Shown here piece after piece: positions 8,378 through 15,116 of a stretch of 35,218 bases of DNA (the first letter of the stretch is position 1; each line of letters opens with the position of its first letter). Position numbers and translations under genes: made by a program. This DNA is from RH-AL1 sp964247745 (GTDB lineage: Bacteria > Pseudomonadota > Alphaproteobacteria > Rhizobiales > Beijerinckiaceae), in assembly GCA_964247745.1 (NCBI GenBank), contig CAXTVT010000036.1, forward strand, positions 1 through 35,218. Reading direction: 5' to 3'. Under the pieces are notes generated by a model that was not told the DNA's origin, did no database searches, and saw only the letters and a program-made list of their open reading frames with translations.

Positions 8378-8551
8378 CGGCTCTCCCCGGAGCGGCACCC
8401 GCCGACCCGACGCGCGAGCATAGGCGAACGCCGGAAGCGACGCACCCTGTAAATCGGCGCGGGGCCGACCCGGCGACGTCGGAACCCCGCGAGCGGGGCG
8501 GACATTGCGCTGTACGCGGCCCGAGCCGCCTTTCACCCAAGGAGGGCCGCC

Positions 8552-8800
8552 ATGGCTTTCGACCTGTCGCAATATGCCAACACCGATCCGCATCTGTCGT
8601 CGGGGGAGCGGCTGCTCTCGATCGTCGTCGGTCTGGGCCTGACCTCGCTGGCGGCGCAGCCGCGGCCCAACGTGTTCCTCAGCATGCTGGCCCTGGCGAG
8701 CGGCTCCTACCTCGCCTACCGCGGCGCGACCGGCTATTGCGTGGTCAAGGCGTCGCTCGACGACAAGCATTCCGCACCGCAGGTCTCGCACAAGGCGTGA
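8552..8800 (+). CDS. Small DUF2892/YgaP-like membrane protein (82 aa)
   Basis: A strong AAGGAGG (8539-8545) precedes the ATG at 8552. The 82-residue protein has two hydrophobic segments (about residues 22-38 LLSIVVGLGLTSLAA and 43-60 FLSMLALASGSYLAY) and an RGATGYC motif, matching the DUF2892/YgaP transmembrane-domain family; GYC is the typical ending of the second helix. The function of such stand-alone domains is unknown. It lies 39 bp upstream of prmA on the same strand. Confidence 0.8.
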   Translation: MAFDLSQYANTDPHLSSGERLLSIVVGLGLTSLAAQPRPNVFLSMLALASGSYLAYRGATGYCVVKASLDDKHSAPQVSHKA

Positions 8801-8839
8801 GGTTTGCCGGCCGCCGGCCGGACGTGCTAGCCGGCCGCC

Positions 8840-9760
8840 ATGCTCGAAGGCTTGCCGCCCAACAATGCCGCCCACGTGATGCGGCTTCGGTGCCGCGAGG
8901 CCGAAGCCCGTCGCATCGTCGACATCGTGACCGAGTTCTTCGATCCGGCGGACACGGCCGCGGCGGCGTTCGAGGAGACGATCTCCACCCGCACTTGGAA
9001 CGACGGCGAGCCCTGGCTCGTCGAGATCTATTTCGGCCACGAGCCGGACGAGATCGAGGTGCGCCGGCTGGTGGCGACGGCCTGCGACGACGACCTCGCC
9101 GCCGCCGCGGCCTTCTCGCGGGTCGAGCAGCGCGACTGGGTGGCGGCCTCGCTCGCCGGGCTTGAGGCCGTACGCGAGGGGCGCTTCGTGATCCACGGCT
9201 CGCACGGCCGCTCGCGGGTCGGGATCGGCGATATCGGCATCGAGATCGAGGCGGCGCTCGCCTTCGGCACCGGTCATCACGGCACGACGCGAGGTTGCCT
9301 TGCCGCGCTCAACGTCGTGCAGCGGCGGCGCAAGCCGCGCCGCATCCTCGATATCGGCACCGGCACCGGCGTTCTCGCCATCGCCGCCGCGCTGCGTTGG
9401 AAGTCCCGTGTCGCGGCCGGCGACATCGATCCCATCGCGGTGACGACGGCCGCAGCGAACGCCCGTATCAACCGGGCCGCCGCCCTGGTCCGACCCGTGC
9501 TGGCGAAGGGCACGGCGCAGCCCAAACTGCGAGCCGGCGGTCCCTACGATCTCGTCTTCGCCAACATCCTGGCGCGGCCGCTCAAGGCGCTGGCGCCGGC
9601 CCTACGCCCGCTGGTGGCGGCGGGCGGCGAGATCATCCTGTCCGGCCTGCTCGCGGCCGACGTCCCAGGCGTCGTCTCGGCCTATCGCGCCCAAGGCTTC
9701 GTCCTCACGCGGCGCCGCGATCTCGAGAATTGGGCGACGCTGATGATGCGAAGACCCTGA
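8840..9760 (+). CDS. prmA: Ribosomal protein L11 methyltransferase
   Basis: 306 residues. PrmA trimethylates ribosomal protein L11 using S-adenosylmethionine. The N-terminal substrate-recognition part (residues 1-120) is followed by a class I methyltransferase: ALAFGTGHHGTTRGCL at 139-154, the SAM motif DIGTGTGVLAIAA at 171-183, the acidic motif II GDIDP at 194-198, and FANILARPL, the PrmA-specific form of motif IV (normally DNIL). Length fits the family. The Shine-Dalgarno site is poor, which may mean coupling to the small membrane-protein gene just upstream. Confidence 0.95.
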   Translation: MLEGLPPNNAAHVMRLRCREAEARRIVDIVTEFFDPADTAAAAFEETISTRTWNDGEPWLVEIYFGHEPDEIEVRRLVATACDDDLAAAAAFSRVEQRDWVAASLAGLEAVREGRFVIHGSHGRSRVGIGDIGIEIEAALAFGTGHHGTTRGCLAALNVVQRRRKPRRILDIGTGTGVLAIAAALRWKSRVAAGDIDPIAVTTAAANARINRAAALVRPVLAKGTAQPKLRAGGPYDLVFANILARPLKALAPALRPLVAAGGEIILSGLLAADVPGVVSAYRAQGFVLTRRRDLENWATLMMRRP

Positions 9761-9822
9761 CCGTTGGCGGTCTTGACGGTCGGCCGCTCGGCGCCTCGAA
9801 CTAGCCCAGGAGGATCGACATC

Positions 9823-10614
9823 ATGACCAGCTGGCAGGCGCGGCGCAGGCTTCTTCAGACCATGGGATTGGCATTGGCCGGTGCCGGCCTGGCCGGACGC
9901 GCCGCGGCGGCAAGTCTTGCGATCGGCCCGGCGCCCGACCTGCTCGAGCCCGGCTCGGACACGCTGCGTGGCCTTTCCGCCAAGCTCGCGGTCGCGCCGC
10001 GCCGCCGCGATTTCGACACCGTGCCGATGATCCTGACGAAGCCGGATCAGTGGGACGCGGAAGCGTTGGCCCTCGTCCTCGCGAGCCGCGCCGAGCCGCG
10101 ACAGGTGTGGAACAACACCGAGATCGGCGGCTATTGGCTCACCGTGATGCGCAACGCGCTGAACACGCAGATCTGGGGATTCCGACACCCGGACTTCCTG
10201 GTGGTCTCGGCGACGCACGGTTCCGCCGGCATCGGGCTCTACGACCAGGCGATGTGGGACAAGTACGACATCGCCAAGCTGCTCAAGGGCAAGCTGGCCT
10301 CGAACACGCTCATCATCGAGAAAACGGCGCGCGACCCCGGCGATTTCGAGAATCCCGAAGGCACCTTCTCCGCCACCGACGATTCGATCCCGACGCTGCA
10401 GCGCCGCGGCGTCGTGTTCCTGGCCTGCCACAACGCAATCTGGGCCCACGCGGAGCTGCTGATCAAGCAGGGCTCGAACCCCGACAAACGCGACGTGGGG
10501 CGGCTCGCCGCCGAACTCACCAATCACCTGGTTCCCGGCGTGGTGCTGACGCCGGGCATCGTCGGTACGCTGCCGGAGCTCCAGAAGGCCGGCTTCGTCT
10601 ATGCGGCGGTCTGA
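9823..10614 (+). CDS. Tat-exported DsrE-like protein of unknown function
   Basis: 263 residues from an ATG with AGGAGG 8-13 nt upstream. Residues 5-30 are a twin-arginine signal (RRRLLQTMG, then an Ala/Gly-rich core ending GRAAA), so the protein is folded before export. The C-terminal part (GVVFLACHNAIWAHAELLIKQ, then ELTNHLVPGVVLTPGIVGTLPELQKAGFVYA) resembles DsrE/DsrF-like proteins, where a Cys after the beta-strand handles sulfur; Cys204 in LACHNA is the equivalent candidate. The middle contains long well-conserved-looking segments such as WNNTEIGGYWLTVMRNALNTQIW. Family assignment is moderate and no substrate is implied. Its last 16 bp overlap the converging MHS transporter gene. Confidence 0.75.
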   Translation: MTSWQARRRLLQTMGLALAGAGLAGRAAAASLAIGPAPDLLEPGSDTLRGLSAKLAVAPRRRDFDTVPMILTKPDQWDAEALALVLASRAEPRQVWNNTEIGGYWLTVMRNALNTQIWGFRHPDFLVVSATHGSAGIGLYDQAMWDKYDIAKLLKGKLASNTLIIEKTARDPGDFENPEGTFSATDDSIPTLQRRGVVFLACHNAIWAHAELLIKQGSNPDKRDVGRLAAELTNHLVPGVVLTPGIVGTLPELQKAGFVYAAV

Positions 10615-11888
10615 TCGCCCGCGACGGGCTTCGGTGCCGCGGCGAAGGCGATCAGGCTGACGAGCGCGGCGCCGCCGAGATAGAGGCCGACGAAGCGCAA
10701 CCCGCCGCGATCGGCCAAGGCCTGCGCCAGGATTGGCGCGATGCCGCCGCCGAGGATGCCCCCGACGTTGAACGAGAGCGAGGCGCCGGTGTAGCGCACC
10801 GGCGCGGGATAGAGGCCCGGCAGCCAAGCGCCGAGCGGCCCGTAGACGAAGCCCATGGTGAACAGCGCCAGAGAGAGCCAGATCGCGATCGCGGGCAGCG
10901 ACCCGGATCCGAGCATCGGCGCGAGCAGCAGCGCGACGACCAGCGTCGCCGCCGCACCGGCGACGAGCACGCGACGCGGCGCGCTGCGATCCGACCAGAC
11001 GCCGGCAAGCACGATGCCGGCGGCCAGGAACAGGATCGCGACGAGCAGCACGGCGAGCATGGCGCGCCGATCGTAGCCGAGCGTGCCCGTGGTGTAGCCC
11101 AACGCGAAGGCTGTCGAGAGATAGAACAGCGCGAAGCACACGACGACGGCGAAGGTACCGGCGATGGTTTCGCGCAGATGGTCGCGGAGCACGTCGAGGA
11201 TCGGCACGGCGACGGTCTCGCGGCGTGCCACCGCCGCGGCGAAGGCCGGCGTCTCGGAGAGTTTGAGGCGGACCCATAGACCGAGCCCGACCAAGATCGC
11301 GCTGGCGAGAAACGGCAATCGCCAGCCCCACGCCGCGAACTGCGCTGGCGTCAGAGTCGCGCCGAGCACGAGGAACAATCCGTTGGCGGCGATGAAGCCA
11401 ACCGGCGCGCCGAGCTGCGGCACCATTCCGTAGCGCGCGCGAAAACCCGGCGGTGCGTTTTCGACCGCGAGCAGCGCCGCCCCGCCCCACTCGCCGCCCA
11501 ATCCGAAGCCCTGACCAAAGCGCAGGACGCAGAGCAGCAGCGGCGCGAGCCACGCGATGTCGGCATAAGTCGGCAGCAAACCGACGAGCGTCGTCGACGC
11601 GCCCATCAGCAGTAGCGAGGCGACCAGGGTCGACTTGCGTCCGATGCGATCGCCCCAATGCCCGAAGACGGCCGCGCCAAGCGGCCGGGCGACGAAGCCG
11701 AGACCGAAGCTGCCGTAGGCGGCGAGGAGACGGGCCGACGAGGTGGGGAAGAACAAGGATCCGAAGACCAGCGACGCGGCGGTGGCATAGACGTAGAAGT
11801 CGTAGAATTCGACCGCCGTGCCGACGAGGCTCGCAACGAGGACCCGGCGCCGATCGCGCGGAATTTCAGTCGAACGGCTAAGAGACAA
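10599..11888 (-). CDS. MHS-family MFS transporter (metabolite:H+ symporter)
   Basis: About 429 residues and 12 helices. MHS signatures are clear: VGTAVEFYDFYVYATAA near the start, FFPTSSARLLAAYGSFGLGFVARPLGAAVFGHWGDRIGRK, then RFGQGFGLGGEWGGAALLAVENAP. Relatives carry mono- or dicarboxylates, proline/betaine or shikimate; substrate cannot be told here. The frame is open up to 12017, but that start is a TTG inside the palindrome, and the first 43 residues do not look like the family. A TTG at 11886-11888 with GAGG 5 nt upstream fits the usual N-terminus and was chosen. It is divergent from the MarR gene across a palindrome, which suggests repression and induction by its substrate. Its 3' end overlaps the preceding convergent gene by 16 bp. 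Confidence 0.9.
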   Translation of the reverse strand: MSLSRSTEIPRDRRRVLVASLVGTAVEFYDFYVYATAASLVFGSLFFPTSSARLLAAYGSFGLGFVARPLGAAVFGHWGDRIGRKSTLVASLLLMGASTTLVGLLPTYADIAWLAPLLLCVLRFGQGFGLGGEWGGAALLAVENAPPGFRARYGMVPQLGAPVGFIAANGLFLVLGATLTPAQFAAWGWRLPFLASAILVGLGLWVRLKLSETPAFAAAVARRETVAVPILDVLRDHLRETIAGTFAVVVCFALFYLSTAFALGYTTGTLGYDRRAMLAVLLVAILFLAAGIVLAGVWSDRSAPRRVLVAGAAATLVVALLLAPMLGSGSLPAIAIWLSLALFTMGFVYGPLGAWLPGLYPAPVRYTGASLSFNVGGILGGGIAPILAQALADRGGLRFVGLYLGGAALVSLIAFAAAPKPVAGDQTAA

Positions 11889-12003
11889 ACCGACCTCGGC
11901 GCTTGGATGGCGGTTTCTGCACAAGCCGCAGCGCCGAATCGAGAAAAAAGTGTTGACAGCAGCGATGGTTTCAACCAGCCCTTGTCGAGGTACCGGCGCA
12001 ACG

Positions 12004-12021
12004 AAGTTTGATCTCAAACTT
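12004..12021. promoter_or_regulatory. Palindromic operator candidate for the MarR regulator
   Basis: AAGTTTGA-TC-TCAAACTT is an inverted repeat with two perfect 8-bp arms and a 2-bp centre, the length and symmetry typical of MarR dimer sites. It lies between the divergent MHS transporter (start 11888) and MarR (start 12123) genes, 102 bp before marR. A TTGACA sequence at 11953-11958 is nearby but no matching -10 box was seen. Confidence 0.65.
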
Positions 12022-12122
12022 TTCGTGATCGCGCCGGGCGCGACGGCCCGACGTGCGGGTGGAACATACCCTTTCGCGATGCGAGGTCAAGCGAAGGGGA
12101 TCGAAGGAGCCGAGGGTCCCAA

Positions 12123-12986
12123 ATGGTCAAAGCCGCCCGATCGCCTGCCGCTCCAAAACCGCCGGCCGAAGCCGCGCCGGCCAAAAGCGTTTCCGCCAAG
12201 AGCCCTGTCGTCAAGCCGGCCGGCGCCGAGAAGCCCGTCACACCGAAGCCCGTCACACCGAAGTCCGTCGCGCAGAAGTCCGCAGCGACGGTGGCCGGAA
12301 CAGCGAAATCCGCGACCGCCAAACCCAAGCCGGCGCCCAAGCCAGCCGCGAAGAAAGCCGTCGCGAAAGGCACCACCGGAAGCCGGGCCGAGCGCGGTGC
12401 AGCAGCCGTCGGAAAACCTCGCGCGTCCGCCAAGGCGGCGCCATCGTCGGCGTCCGCGCTCAAGCGGAGCGCCACGGCCGCTCCGAAACCGACCTCCGCT
12501 TCGAAACCGACCAAGGCAGCCGGCAAGCCGACCCAGGGTGTCGCGTGCGCGCCGATCAATCTCGGCTTCCTCTCGGGCTTCGTCGGCTTCCATCTCCGCC
12601 TCGCGCAGGATGCGTCGTATCGCGCCTTCGCCCGCTTCAAGGACAAGGATCTGGTCAAGCCCGGCCGTTTTCCGGCTTTGGCGATCATCCACCTCAATCC
12701 CGGCATTTCGCAGAGCGCGCTGGGTCGCGCGATCGCGCGCGACAAATCGACGGTGAGCCCGCTCATCAAGGATCTGCAGAAAAACGGTTTGATCAGTCGC
12801 AAGCCCTCGCCCAACGATCGCCGTAGCGTGACGCTCAACCTGACCAAGAAGGGCGAGCGCGTGCTGGATCGGTTGCATGCCCGTGCGCTCGAACACGAGG
12901 CCGATCTCGACAAGGTCATCGGCGCATCGAAGAGCCGCCTGGTCGGCATGCTCGACAAGATCACCGGAAGCCTCACGGCCTCCTGA
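12123..12986 (+). CDS. MarR-family regulator with a 140-residue Lys/Ala/Pro-rich N-terminal tail
   Basis: 287 residues; ATG with GAGGG 6 nt upstream. Residues 143-287 are a complete MarR protein: the wHTH core at about 180-244 includes SQSALGRAIARDKSTVSPLIKDLQKNGLI (helix-turn-helix with recognition helix) and the wing PSPNDRRSVTLNLTKKG, followed by the dimerisation helices. Usual MarR length is 140-170, so the first 140 residues are extra: a low-complexity K/A/P/S/T tail with KPVTP repeats resembling the histone H1-like tails of AlgP or eukaryotic H1. It probably adds non-specific DNA binding. The divergent MHS transporter and the palindrome at 12004 are the likely targets. The tail frame is supported by continuity with the intact MarR domain, although a later start near residue 140 (no good ATG) cannot be fully excluded. 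Confidence 0.88.
   Translation: MVKAARSPAAPKPPAEAAPAKSVSAKSPVVKPAGAEKPVTPKPVTPKSVAQKSAATVAGTAKSATAKPKPAPKPAAKKAVAKGTTGSRAERGAAAVGKPRASAKAAPSSASALKRSATAAPKPTSASKPTKAAGKPTQGVACAPINLGFLSGFVGFHLRLAQDASYRAFARFKDKDLVKPGRFPALAIIHLNPGISQSALGRAIARDKSTVSPLIKDLQKNGLISRKPSPNDRRSVTLNLTKKGERVLDRLHARALEHEADLDKVIGASKSRLVGMLDKITGSLTAS
12231..12275 (+). repeat. 15-bp in-frame tandem repeat in the MarR tail
   Basis: AAGCCCGTCACACCG occurs at 12231-12245 and 12246-12260 exactly, with a degenerate third copy at 12261-12275. Each unit encodes five residues (KPVTP, KPVTP, KSVAQ). In-frame repeat growth can explain how the basic tail expanded. Confidence 0.85.
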
Positions 12987-13070
12987 GCGCGAGACGTCGG
13001 CAACGGGAAGGCCCGGTGCGCGTGTCGGTCGGACGCCGCGGGACCGTGCTCGCAGGAATGGAAGAAAAGG

Positions 13071-13400
13071 ATGCGGCTCATGAACAGAAGCCTGACGCTC
13101 GGTTTCGCGCTCGCCATGGCCGTAGGCGTCGCGCGAGCCGACGAGATCATCGAGATCTCGCCGGGCGATACGGTGCTCGTCGAGCGCTACGTGCGCGCGG
13201 TTCCCGAGCCGCCGCCGATCATCGAGGAGCACATGACGTTGCGGCCGGGCTCGGTCCTGCCCGACGCGGTTCCCCTGCGCCGGTTCGAGGGGCAGCCTTC
13301 GCTCGAGCGCTACGCCTTCTTCGTGTCGGTCGATCATAAGATCGTCGTGGTCGATCCGCGAACGCGCGTCGTCGTGCGCATCCTCGACCAGAAAGGCTGA
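13071..13400 (+). CDS. Secreted DUF1236-like small protein (109 aa)
   Basis: A signal peptide (residues 4-23, MNRSLTLGFALAMAVGVARA) is followed by a mature part with the DUF1236 pattern: GDTVLVERYVRAV, then LRPGSVLPDAVPLRRF and a C-terminal YAFFVSVDHKIVVVDPRTRVVVRILD. DUF1236 domains are common in Hyphomicrobiales and have no assigned function; they are usually periplasmic. ATG 13071 and ATG 13080 are both possible starts; the second has AGGA at better spacing. It is transcribed after marR with an 84-bp gap and ends before a strong hairpin. Confidence 0.8.
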   Translation: MRLMNRSLTLGFALAMAVGVARADEIIEISPGDTVLVERYVRAVPEPPPIIEEHMTLRPGSVLPDAVPLRRFEGQPSLERYAFFVSVDHKIVVVDPRTRVVVRILDQKG

Positions 13401-13463
13401 CGGTCGACCCACGATCGATGTCGCGAGAAGCGCGGCATGTCTCCGGGGCAATGCCGAAACGAA

Positions 13464-13487
13464 GATGGGCGGCCGAAGCCGCCCATC
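13464..13487. terminator. Bidirectional terminator between convergent DUF1236 and gfa genes
   Basis: A perfect 10-bp inverted repeat (GATGGGCGGC / GCCGCCCATC) surrounds CGAA on the plus strand, which reads UUCG closed by C-G on the minus strand, an extra-stable tetraloop. The minus-strand side is followed by TTCGTTTCGG, a modest U-rich tail. It lies 27 bp past the gfa stop and 64 bp past the DUF1236 stop. Confidence 0.75.
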
Positions 13488-13513
13488 CACTGCACCCGAA
13501 GGTTGCGGTCCGC

Positions 13514-14086
13514 TCAGGCGGCGAGCGCGCCCGATTTCTTGCCCATGAAGGTCGCGATGGCGTCCATCAGCGGCGGCGACAGCACGTCGTAGGGCTCGAG
13601 GCCGATCGACTTCAGCTTCGAACGGACCGCGCCCATGTCCTTGGGATCGTGGCCCTGTTCGATGATCGAGGACACGAAGGCGGCGAACTGCGGCTCCTGC
13701 CAGCCCTTGTCGTTCGACAGTTCGACATGGACGAAGTCGAGGCCCTTGAAGGGATGATCGGCGACGATGCGGCCGAACATGTGGACGCCGCACTGCTTGC
13801 AGGCATGACGCTGGATCGTCGCGGACGGATCGACGATGTGCAGCTTCTCCTCGTGCGCGGTGACCTTGAGATGATCGGTCGGCACGACGGCGACGACGGA
13901 GAAGGCGGCGCCTTCGGGCTTCCAGCACTTGGAGCAGCCGCAAGCGTGGTTGTGGGCGACGTCGCCGGTGATCGTCACCTCGACCTTGTCGGAGGCGCAG
14001 TGGCAATGCAGCTTGCCGCCGGCGATGCTGCCGGTCCCTTTCTGGAGACCGTTGTCGATCATCGGGTGGAGCGAGGGAGTCGCCAT
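13514..14086 (-). CDS. gfa: Glutathione-dependent formaldehyde-activating enzyme (S-(hydroxymethyl)glutathione synthase)
   Basis: 190 residues from the ATG at 14084-14086, with AAAGG upstream; the longer frame has no support. Gfa promotes the condensation of formaldehyde with glutathione, feeding glutathione-dependent formaldehyde oxidation. The zinc sites are visible: LHCHCASDKVEV (CxC), HACGCSKCWKPEGAAF (CxxC) and ACKQCGVHMFG. The segments HPFKGLDFVHVELSND and GWQEPQFAAFVSSIIEQG match full-length Gfa. The length equals that of characterised Gfa. Neither adhI/flhA nor fghA lies nearby in the window. The gene is divergent from the HU-like gene. Confidence 0.95.
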   Translation of the reverse strand: MATPSLHPMIDNGLQKGTGSIAGGKLHCHCASDKVEVTITGDVAHNHACGCSKCWKPEGAAFSVVAVVPTDHLKVTAHEEKLHIVDPSATIQRHACKQCGVHMFGRIVADHPFKGLDFVHVELSNDKGWQEPQFAAFVSSIIEQGHDPKDMGAVRSKLKSIGLEPYDVLSPPLMDAIATFMGKKSGALAA

Positions 14087-14223
14087 GGTGGACCTTTCTC
14101 GAGAGTGTTTCCGGGGCGCGATCGTCGTCGGAAGTGCGCCGCCGTCCATCGTGCCTAGACCGGATCATGGCCGATGCGGCGCGCGGGTCTTACCCTTCGG
14201 GCGCGTCCGTTACCAGTCGAAGC

Positions 14224-14268
14224 TTTTTTTGGATTGAGTTCATTTCATATATTTGATGTTATACTGTA
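14224..14268 (+). promoter_or_regulatory. AT-rich promoter region with extended -10 for the HU-like gene
   Basis: In the 308-bp non-coding gap between gfa and the HU-like gene (14087-14394), this patch is strikingly AT-rich in a GC-rich window. It contains TGTTATACT (14257-14265), an extended -10 (TG-n-TATACT). The -35 position has no good match, but extended -10 promoters can do without one. Transcription from about 14272 would give a leader of about 120 nt. The rest of the gap holds no recognisable gene. Confidence 0.4.
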
Positions 14269-14394
14269 CGGTGAGACGGCGCCGGAACGAGGCTCCGCAC
14301 CTCGGGATGGATGTTGACGAGCACGCTCAAGGAGTTGCCACGTCGGCAGCGAGACGCAACATGCGGCGAGGCCCTCCAGACGAGAGTGATTCGC

Positions 14395-14787
14395 ATGGCG
14401 AAGAAGGCAACGGCGACCCGCGCCATCAGCACCGAGACCGAGGAGCCCGCGCCCAAGGCGGCGCCGAAGAAGGCGGCCGTCGCGGCGGCACCGAAGGCCG
14501 CGAAAGCGCCGGTCCTGCTGACCTTGACGGATATCGGCGATCATCTCGCCTCGACCTTCGACATGCCGAAGTCGCACGCCAAGATCTATCTCGCCGAGGC
14601 GGTCACGTTGATCGGCAAGAACCTGCGCAAGGGCAACAAGGTCCGCATCGCCGGCCTCGGCGTGTTCCAGGTCAAGAAGCGCGCGGCCCGCAAAGGCCGC
14701 AACCCCGCCAACGGCGAACCCATCAAGATCAAGGCCACCAAACGCGTCGGCTTCGCGGTGGCCCGCGACCTCAAGGCCAAGCTCTAG
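14395..14787 (+). CDS. HU/IHF-family nucleoid protein with a basic Ala/Lys/Pro N-terminal tail
   Basis: 130 residues from the ATG at 14395 (GAGAG upstream); an upstream ATG at 14311 gives an unlikely longer form. Residues about 41-130 are an HU fold: LTLTDIGDHLASTFDMPKSHAKIYLAEAV, then the RKGNKVRIAGLGVFQVKKRAARKGRNPANGEPIKIKATKR arm region including the conserved R-NP-G motif, and FAVARDLKAKL. Residues 1-40 are a low-complexity tail rich in K, A and P. The protein should bind and bend DNA. HU is normally about 90 residues, so the tail is an addition seen also in other tailed bacterial HU proteins. The MarR regulator 1.4 kb to the left carries a similar tail. Confidence 0.93.
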   Translation: MAKKATATRAISTETEEPAPKAAPKKAAVAAAPKAAKAPVLLTLTDIGDHLASTFDMPKSHAKIYLAEAVTLIGKNLRKGNKVRIAGLGVFQVKKRAARKGRNPANGEPIKIKATKRVGFAVARDLKAKL

Positions 14788-14850
14788 GCTTTCCGGCGTT
14801 CGCCCACCGCGGACGATTCGGCGTTAGCTTGAACTGGCGTCGTTCGGTCA

Positions 14851-15006
14851 TGACATTTCAACCATGTCACCGTGAGGCCATCTCGTCTCGTGCCGTGTCA
14901 GCGAACGCGTCGATGGCAGGCTTCCATGTCAGCGTACCGCGACATCGACCCGCTGTTTTGTCGCCGTTCCCTGACTTTGGCAGGTCGAATGTCACGGCTC
15001 GCGACA
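14851..15006. repeat. Array of TGTC-containing motifs with 31-bp period in a non-coding gap
   Basis: The 329-bp gap between the HU-like gene and the multicopper-oxidase gene (14788-15116) holds no gene. Within it, ATGTCACCG (14864), GTGTCAGCG (14895), ATGTCAGCG (14926), TTGTCGCCG (14958) and ATGTCACGG (14989) start at intervals of 31, 31, 32 and 31 bp. Dyads are also present: TGACAT-N7-ATGTCA at 14851-14869, ATGTC-N10-GACAT at 14926-14945 and TGTC-N9-GACA at 14990-15006. TGGCAGG recurs at 14914 and 14978. About three helical turns separate the motifs, so they face one side of the DNA. This could be a multi-site operator or an iteron-like array; it is not CRISPR (repeats too short). Confidence 0.6.
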
Positions 15007-15116
15007 CCTCGTCCGCGAGCTTCGAAGGCGATACCGGGCAGACGCGCACCGGCTTAACGGTCATCTTACCTAGACTTTTCGGGTGAGGCGATCAAGCTCG
15101 ACGGAGGCGACGCGAC

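Noticed and set aside
8481..8506. GGAAC followed 17 bp later by CATT upstream of the DUF2892-like gene, resembling an EcfG general-stress promoter
   Set aside because: The -10 element should be CGTT; here it is CATT, and the spacer itself is a GC-rich palindrome. Not enough to call.
5271..8540. Very long minus-strand open frame (1089 codons) and an 813-codon plus-strand frame over the phytochrome gene
   Set aside because: Both are Arg/Ala/Gly-rich shadow frames caused by high GC; the third frame holds a clearly conserved phytochrome and flavin reductase.
11953..11958. TTGACA as the -35 box of the MarR promoter
   Set aside because: The sequence 17 bp downstream (CAGCCC) does not resemble a -10 box.
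14851..15006. CRISPR array interpretation of the 31-bp period repeats
   Set aside because: The repeated part is only about 9-11 bp and imperfect, spacers are about 20 bp, and no cas genes are present.
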